Assembly: GCA_944474755.1 (NCBI GenBank)
Contig: OX104124.1
Coordinates: 19,814,452-19,878,451, forward strand
DNA length: 64,000 nucleotides
Direction: 5' to 3'
Source: Limnoperna fortunei
Lineage: Eukaryota > Mollusca > Bivalvia > Mytilida > Modiolidae
How positions within the stretch are numbered: the stretch's first letter is position 1; the number at the start of each line of letters is the position of its first letter. Under the pieces are notes generated by a model, which was given only the letters and a program-made list of their open reading frames with translations, was not told the DNA's origin and ran no database searches. This document shows positions 59,165-64,000 of this stretch, one piece after another. Made by a program: the position numbers and the translations under genes.

Positions 59165-59905
59165 TCACTCTAAAACCGCTTAATATTGGTGTGACAAACT
59201 TTTAATAAAACTTAATAATCAATCTTGTTACGATGACCGATCCGCGTGATTATGATCTTGCATTGCTATATTTGACAAATAAATATTTTTTATTTGTTAT
59301 TATGAATGGTAAAATTTAAACTGTTAAAATAAAACAAATCTAAGGTTATGTTGCAAAAAATCTTTTAAAAAATGACACAGACACTGAAGATTCGAACTTG
59401 AGTTGCTCTGCGTCGTAACGCACCGCTTTAGCGATCACGGCTACGCTGACAACGCTTAAAATTGATTAAAAAGTGGTATTCATTGTGTTATCGTCTGCTG
59501 CTTAAGAATCTATTATTATTTATATCAGTCTTTAATTTCATTTTATAACTGCTTAATATTAGACCGGCAACTTTTTAATAAACTTAAACAGGGTTCTATT
59601 GTTATGAAGACTAATCTTAGTGATGATCTTCCGCAATGCTATATTTGACGAATCGATATATTGTATATTCCTTTTTTATAAATTTATTCACGATATATAT
59701 AAAAGGTAAATGAAACTTTTGTGAAAACATCTGAATTTAAGCTTGCCTTTGTTAAAAAATATTAAAAAATGACACCGTTACTTGGAGATTCGAACTTAAG
59801 TCGCAAGTCGTCTCGTCTTGCAACGCAACGCTTTAGCGATCACGGCTACGCCGGCATCGACTTTCGTTGATGATAAAAAGAAGTATTTATATCTACGGTA
59901 TGTTT
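59165..59905 (-). repeat. Tandem duplication (~385 bp) with tRNA-like modules
   Basis: Two diverged copies, about 59165-59480 and 59545-59905, share CTGCTTAATATTAG/CCGCTTAATATTGG, GATGATCTTCCGCAATGCTATATTTGAC and a tRNA-like block. On the - strand the block reads GCGTAGCCGTGATCGCTAAAGCG (A-box-like) and, 35-40 bases on, AGTTCGAATCT (B-box-like). It may be an old SINE that was duplicated, or a dead tRNA-derived repeat. No intact cloverleaf was found. Confidence 0.6.
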
Positions 59906-60107
59906 TATACCAGGTGTGTATCGTCTGCTGTATTGTTAAAAGATTAAATTACTATAAATAATCGATTAATCTCGCCAAATAGTTTTATTACGATTTTTTT
60001 TTCAAAAGTAAACTTATTCATCTACATTTCATATACATATTAGTAATGGTATTGATATATAAATGAAAATTGTCGATTGGCGATCGTTCTTGAAAAATCT
60101 ATCTGAG

Positions 60108-60484
60108 GCTGAAGGGGTCATTGTCGACCTGGGTACTATATCAGCGTACCCAGGGTACTTAAAATCTGAGAAATGGTACCCAGGGTACTGTCGCTTAACA
60201 TAAACGTACCCAGACCAATATTGTTGAATCAAATCCATTATTTTTCAACAGTGTTCATAAACATGCACATAATCAAAACAAACTTAACTGTAAACTGTAA
60301 CAAACCGCCATTCTTCTATTTACAATTGTGGACCAAATACAGTAGGGAAATGAACGTAATATCGCGATACTTACCACACCGGGTACGTTTATGTAAAGCG
60401 ACAGTACCCTGGGTACCATTTCTAAAATTTTATGTACCCTGGGTACGCTGATATAGTACCCAGGTCGACAATGACCCTTTCAGC
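60108..60484. mobile_element. 377 bp MITE with perfect 9 bp target duplication
   Basis: CTATCTGAG stands directly outside both ends (60099-60107 and 60485-60493). The ~105 base arms begin GCTGAAGGGGTCATTGTCGAC and contain GTACCCAGGGTAC, itself a near palindrome, twice per arm. No coding capacity. Confidence 0.88.
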
Positions 60485-60493
60485 CTATCTGAG

Positions 60494-61390
60494 CGTTTTT
60501 TGTTATGTTTTTGTTTGTTTGCTTGAACATTCATGTCTCTGCCTATTGATTTAAGAGTAATGGACTGACCTAAATAAAGACAATTTTTATTTATGTCTCT
60601 CATAATTCTAAAATTGAGTAATTTTACTGAGCGATATGAAAAGTAAGTGGACAATATGCGTGTCAACTTTAGAATTCAAGAATAAACATTTTTATAAAAT
60701 TTTGTAAATAACTGGATATATTCACGATATATATACATATATTTATTTATTTGTTTTAAAAACTTACCTGTTAAAAACCTGTGATTTGGTGATTCAGTAG
60801 TCACTGTAGATGTAAGTGTAGCAAATGTCCCGAAATCCAAAGGCCGAATAGCAAAATATAAACATAAAATACAAAAGTCTAGTTTCTGTCGTCTTTGTTG
60901 TTCAATATTCTATGTTATGAAGATTCAGACAAGTTAAAACCACATCAACAGTCAATACAGTTGTCGTACAAAATTTTTTCAAAGCAAAGACACGGAATTA
61001 GCGTCCGCACAGTTTTTTTCTTATGAATTCTATTAAACAATCCGCCAAGGTTGGAGCACACGCAACTTTTATTTTTCTTAAAATAGACATCCTCCGCAGT
61101 TATGCACCACAAAAATATTTAAGCACATTACTTCTCTTTGATTTGTAATTAAACTGTTACAGTTTCATGTTGGTGCAAACGTGCGGAGGTTATAAAAAAC
61201 GTAAAAATTTGACACAAATTTCGGTATTTTTGCGACATTTCCTTTGTAAAGCACTATGAGAGCATGCGTTGTGACGTAATCAGCACGTGCAATTTAGCAG
61301 TAAACGTTATTTTTCAAAGCTGGTCTTTCATGTCTATATGAAAAACAACAATAGTTGATATTTTTAGAAATTCCGATTTTTTTTTATTTT
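60494..61390. other. Noncoding right part of the Spy-like element
   Basis: No gene. Possibly the transcription start region of the - strand transposase lies further in, but nothing can be identified by eye. Confidence 0.35.
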
Positions 61391-61424
61391 GGGGCCATTT
61401 TCCAATGATACCAGCCCCTACCCC
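61391..61424 (-). repeat. Right TIR of the Spy-like element
   Basis: GGGGCCATTTT, a diverged middle, then GCCCCTACCCC, directly followed by the host TTT. Confidence 0.88.
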
Positions 61425-62276
61425 TTTACCAAATTTAATCGTGGATCAAATTTTGTTCTTGTGGTTATATACATCTTTTCAAAATATGTATGGATGAGAC
61501 CATTAAAAGATAAAAAGGGAGAATCTGTAGCCAACGCATTGAAAGACATTCTTCTAGAAGGAAGAACACCAAATCGAATACGCACAGATAAAGGACAAGA
61601 ATTCAGATCTAAACAAGTAGCGGCATTACTTGAACAACGAGGGATACAACATCTATTTGCCCAAAATACGGAAATAAAGGCCCACTATGTAGAAAGAGTC
61701 ATTAAAACTATTAGATCAAAGAGAACAAGATACATGACCTTTAAGCAGTCGTACGATTACATCGATTCCTTACAGGACTTCGCAAACAGTTATAACAAGA
61801 CATATCACAGAACTATTGGGATAACACCTTTAAAAGTTACAAAGAGTAAAGAAACCAACTTATGGTGGAAAATGTATTGGCCTAAGAAAACAGTGTCAAT
61901 AGTCAAATCAAAGACAACAAGAAAGCCATTTCGTTTTAAACTTGGAGACAAAGTACGCATCACTTTTATCAGAAATCCTTTTACAAGGGAATACGATGAA
62001 AAATGGTCTGGTGAAATATTTAAAATCTCCCAACGCATTTTACGTGGTGGACTACCAGTATACAGAGTAGTGGATTTTAATGACGAAGAAATAAAGGGAA
62101 CATTTTACCAATCGGAGTTACAAAAAGTCGATGTGCGAGATGACGATCTGTGGAAAATTGAAAAAGTTATAAATACAAGAGGCAAGGGACGTAACAAACA
62201 ATATTTCGTGAAATGGTTAAATTGGCCAAAGAAATTCAACTCGTGGATATCCGCTGGAGATGTGAATAACCTGTAA
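61425..62276 (+). pseudogene. Polinton integrase, 3' part with chromodomain
   Basis: The frame enters directly from the insertion at TTT (61425) and is open to TAA at 62274-62276. It has SNFVLVVIYIFSKYVW, the second catalytic Asp in RTDKGQEF (61587) and the Glu in YVERVIKTI (61692), 34 residues later, then the C-terminal SH3-like segment (FKLGDKVRITF) and a chromodomain (WKIEKVINTRGKGRNKQYFV, then WLNWPKKFNSWI). The chromodomain would steer insertion to certain chromatin. Together with 53799-54059 the gene has 370 codons and no lesion other than the insertion itself. It carries no start codon of its own. Confidence 0.93.
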
Positions 62277-62487
62277 AGAATGAACTATAAATCTGTGTTT
62301 ATATTGTTGTATAAAGTGCTATATCTTATTATGTTTATTGTAAAGACGGTATGTGGATGGCTCTCCGACCCATATTGGTCTCGAGACGGGGATATTAAAC
62401 TATTTTGAACAGTTATTGTATTATTTATTTCTTTTTACAATTCAACAGGAACTTCGCACAACAGAATTAAAAGGGCAATCATTAAGC

Positions 62488-62774
62488 TAGATTTCTACTT
62501 ATAGATTCAGACTCGGTTGTCTCTTTATAGAACATCTAAAATGTTAATTAATCTAGATTTAAAATACATCTAATTAGGGTTAAATTATATCATAGGATTT
62601 AACAGACAGATCCATAATGAACTATTACAAGACTTAATCAAGTTTCTTAATTGACCTAATTAATTTTAAAAAGTTCATTAAGGGGTATCCTCCGATTCAT
62701 TGAGAGGATACCTTTTATCCCATAGTAAATATATGGCGACGATAGTCGCTAGAACTCTGGTTTTTATAACTACT
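62488..62774 (-). repeat. Right TIR of the Polinton
   Basis: Complement of 45865-46152, ending TTTATAACTACT. It is followed at once by the duplicated ATTTGA (62775-62780). Confidence 0.92.
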
Positions 62775-62780
62775 ATTTGA
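62775..62780. repeat. Polinton target-site duplication, right
   Basis: ATTTGA, identical to 45859-45864. Confidence 0.92.
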
Positions 62781-64000
62781 CATCTTCACAATGAATTTTT
62801 TTGTTCTTCTATCAATTCTTTACCGTATGGTGCCAAGTTGCTTAGCAGCTAGACGATATTTTTGTTTGCAAAGGGGGATAATCGCAATAAAAGAGCGAAT
62901 GCAATATGAGAGTTATAGGATACACATTTTGGGCTAAAAAATTGATTTATACAAAGTCAATTTTGTTCATGACATCACCAATGAGATTGTATATCCTGAA
63001 TCGAAACTATAGTGCTTCAAAAATACCTTACTTATTAAACTCTAACAAAAGACTCCCATGATTAATGTTATACAAAGTATATAAATGACAAATAACATGT
63101 AAACACATGGTTAAGACAAGACCTTTTAATTTGAAAGGCAAATTATATTCTTATAATCCAAAGGGCGGATTATATTCTTGTAATGCGAAGGGCCGTTATT
63201 TTCGTATAATTATATTGTATTTGTACACTTACTTTGTCATGTTACCTTTAGAACAAGGTCGACCTTTGTCAAAAGGAGTAAACTTTTACGCCAATATGAA
63301 ATTATTTGTATGAAAAAAACTTATAGTTGAAGTGCACCAGTATTTGGTGGAACTTGCAGTTTTCAAATTTTGAGTTTGTAATTTAAATCTACCTTATGAG
63401 TGTGTTTTTGTAAAATTTTGAGTGCATATTTTAATTTTAAGTGCGAAATTTAAAATTCTAATATGACGTCCTGCTTTAGCTAAGTAAACAAAGCCGTGTC
63501 AAAATTCAAATAAGTTTAGTTCGCACATGCGTAAACTGCGTGTTTTGTGTAAATGTAAAAACTGACTTACAAATGCCGTTTGTTATGTGTTATCCATAAT
63601 TATCGTTATTGTTAATAATTTAGTTATTTTTAGTCTGAATTCTGAGATTTATATGACTTAAACTACTCCCGATACATTATTTTTTTAACAATTCTACATT
63701 CGAATAAATATGACGTCACAATTAGAATTCCGACGTCATATTACGCTGAACTGAAAATTTCTCAAACTGGAACGAGTCTCAATATTTTTGTTTAAAAGGT
63801 TCGTACATTCAATAAAATGACGAGAAAAAAAAGTTTATGTCAATTTTATTTGCTTTAACATACTGTTTTGGGATATATCGTATTAGTTTAAAAAAAACAA
63901 TATAACCACTGAAAGCGTCCTCTTAGAACCGCTTCTAAATTTTAAAACATTTGTTGGACATATTAGAATCGAAATAGATTATTGCGAGCGGGCCTTATGG
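62781..64000. other. Right flank of the transposon nest
   Basis: The first ~90 bases may be the missing N-terminal end of the Tc1-like relic. The rest is AT rich with TGACGTCA-type motifs (63463, 63710-63740, the latter as an inverted pair). The 68-codon frame at 63107-63313 has a diverged short repeat (AAAGGC..AAATTATATTCTTATAAT) and no recognisable domain. Confidence 0.35.

Larger units (their letters stand above)
54060..61424 (-). mobile_element. Spy-like DDE transposon inserted in the Polinton integrase
   Basis: 7,365 bp. The left end GGGGTAGGGGC at 54060 and the right end GCCCCTACCCC at 61424 are exact complements. A second matching block (AAAATGGCCCC / GGGGCCATTTT) closes each ~34 base TIR. 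The flanks are AAA on the left and TTT on the right with no duplicated bases. Removing the element leaves AAATTT and restores the integrase frame with normal domain spacing. Insertion between AAA and TTT without target duplication is the feature described for Spy transposons. The gene inside (58071-55997, - strand) is a DDE_Tnp_4/IS5-like transposase, the group to which Spy belongs. Later insertions (SINE, MITE, foldbacks) account for part of the length. Confidence 0.88.
45865..62774 (+). mobile_element. Polinton/Maverick DNA transposon, interrupted by a Spy-like insertion
   Basis: Bounded by ~288 bp terminal inverted repeats that begin AGTAGTTATAAA and by a perfect 6 bp target duplication ATTTGA. 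It encodes, all on the + strand, a family B DNA polymerase (48548-52168), a packaging-type ATPase (52249-53751) and a retroviral-type integrase (53799-62276). The integrase is split by a 7,365 bp transposon. Without that insert the element is 9,545 bp, short for a Polinton. No major or minor capsid protein and no protease gene is visible: the left 2.4 kb is noncoding and the right TIR starts about 200 bases after the integrase. One nonsense codon breaks the polymerase. The element is therefore a dead copy of what may have been a capsid-less, transposon-only lineage. Confidence 0.93.

Noticed and set aside
59380..59865. Possible tRNA genes on the - strand
   Set aside because: A-box and B-box-like pieces are present, but no cloverleaf with a paired acceptor stem could be drawn. 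The blocks are part of a duplicated repeat.
54051..61433. A 9 bp target duplication for the Spy-like element (ATGACGAAA versus TTTACCAAA)
   Set aside because: Only six of nine bases agree, and treating it as a duplication would leave the integrase three residues too short between conserved motifs. Insertion at AAA/TTT without duplication explains all bases.

Overview
The window reads as AT-rich, intron-rich animal nuclear DNA, most likely from a bivalve mollusc and probably a mytilid. The grounds are GT-AG exons carrying EGF-like, PAN and MAM modules, about fifteen copies of a tRNA-derived SINE, many foldback elements, and short repeats that I recognise from mussel genomes. There is no bacterial gene organisation.

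Layout: (1) 180-5048 is a TIR-bounded 4.9 kb element carrying a broken gene of an uncharacterised invertebrate family. (2) 5.05-9.0 kb holds an ~80 bp minisatellite, a reverse transcriptase relic, one likely signal-peptide exon and a foldback palindrome. (3) 9,244-18,978 (-) is a full nine-exon model for a type II membrane protein with four EGF-like repeats and a C-terminal MAM domain; a 5'-truncated LINE lies in its largest intron. (4) 24,077-30,781 (-) holds a signal peptide, a PAN/apple domain and EGF-like exons. These are phase-compatible with the downstream EGF-MAM exons, so the two models may be one gene with two first exons. (5) 33,629-34,947 (+) is a small two-exon gene of unknown function. 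(6) 35-44.6 kb is a dense field of foldback elements and MITEs, some with clear 10 bp target duplications. (7) 44.8-62.9 kb is a nest of transposons.

The nest is the most striking part. A decayed Tc1/mariner copy was split by a Polinton/Maverick (45,865-62,774, ~288 bp TIRs, perfect 6 bp duplication ATTTGA). The Polinton encodes a protein-primed-type family B DNA polymerase, a packaging-type ATPase and a retroviral-like integrase with chromodomain, all on the + strand. No capsid or protease gene is visible, and without its insert the element is only about 9.5 kb. Its integrase gene is split by a 7,365 bp DDE transposon (54,060-61,424). That element sits between AAA and TTT with no target duplication, which is the signature described for Spy transposons, and the integrase frame is unbroken across the junction. 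The Spy-like element itself carries a SINE, foldbacks, a tandem duplication and a MITE with a 9 bp duplication.

Exon models were made by eye from splice sites, reading phase and domain recognition. No database search was possible.
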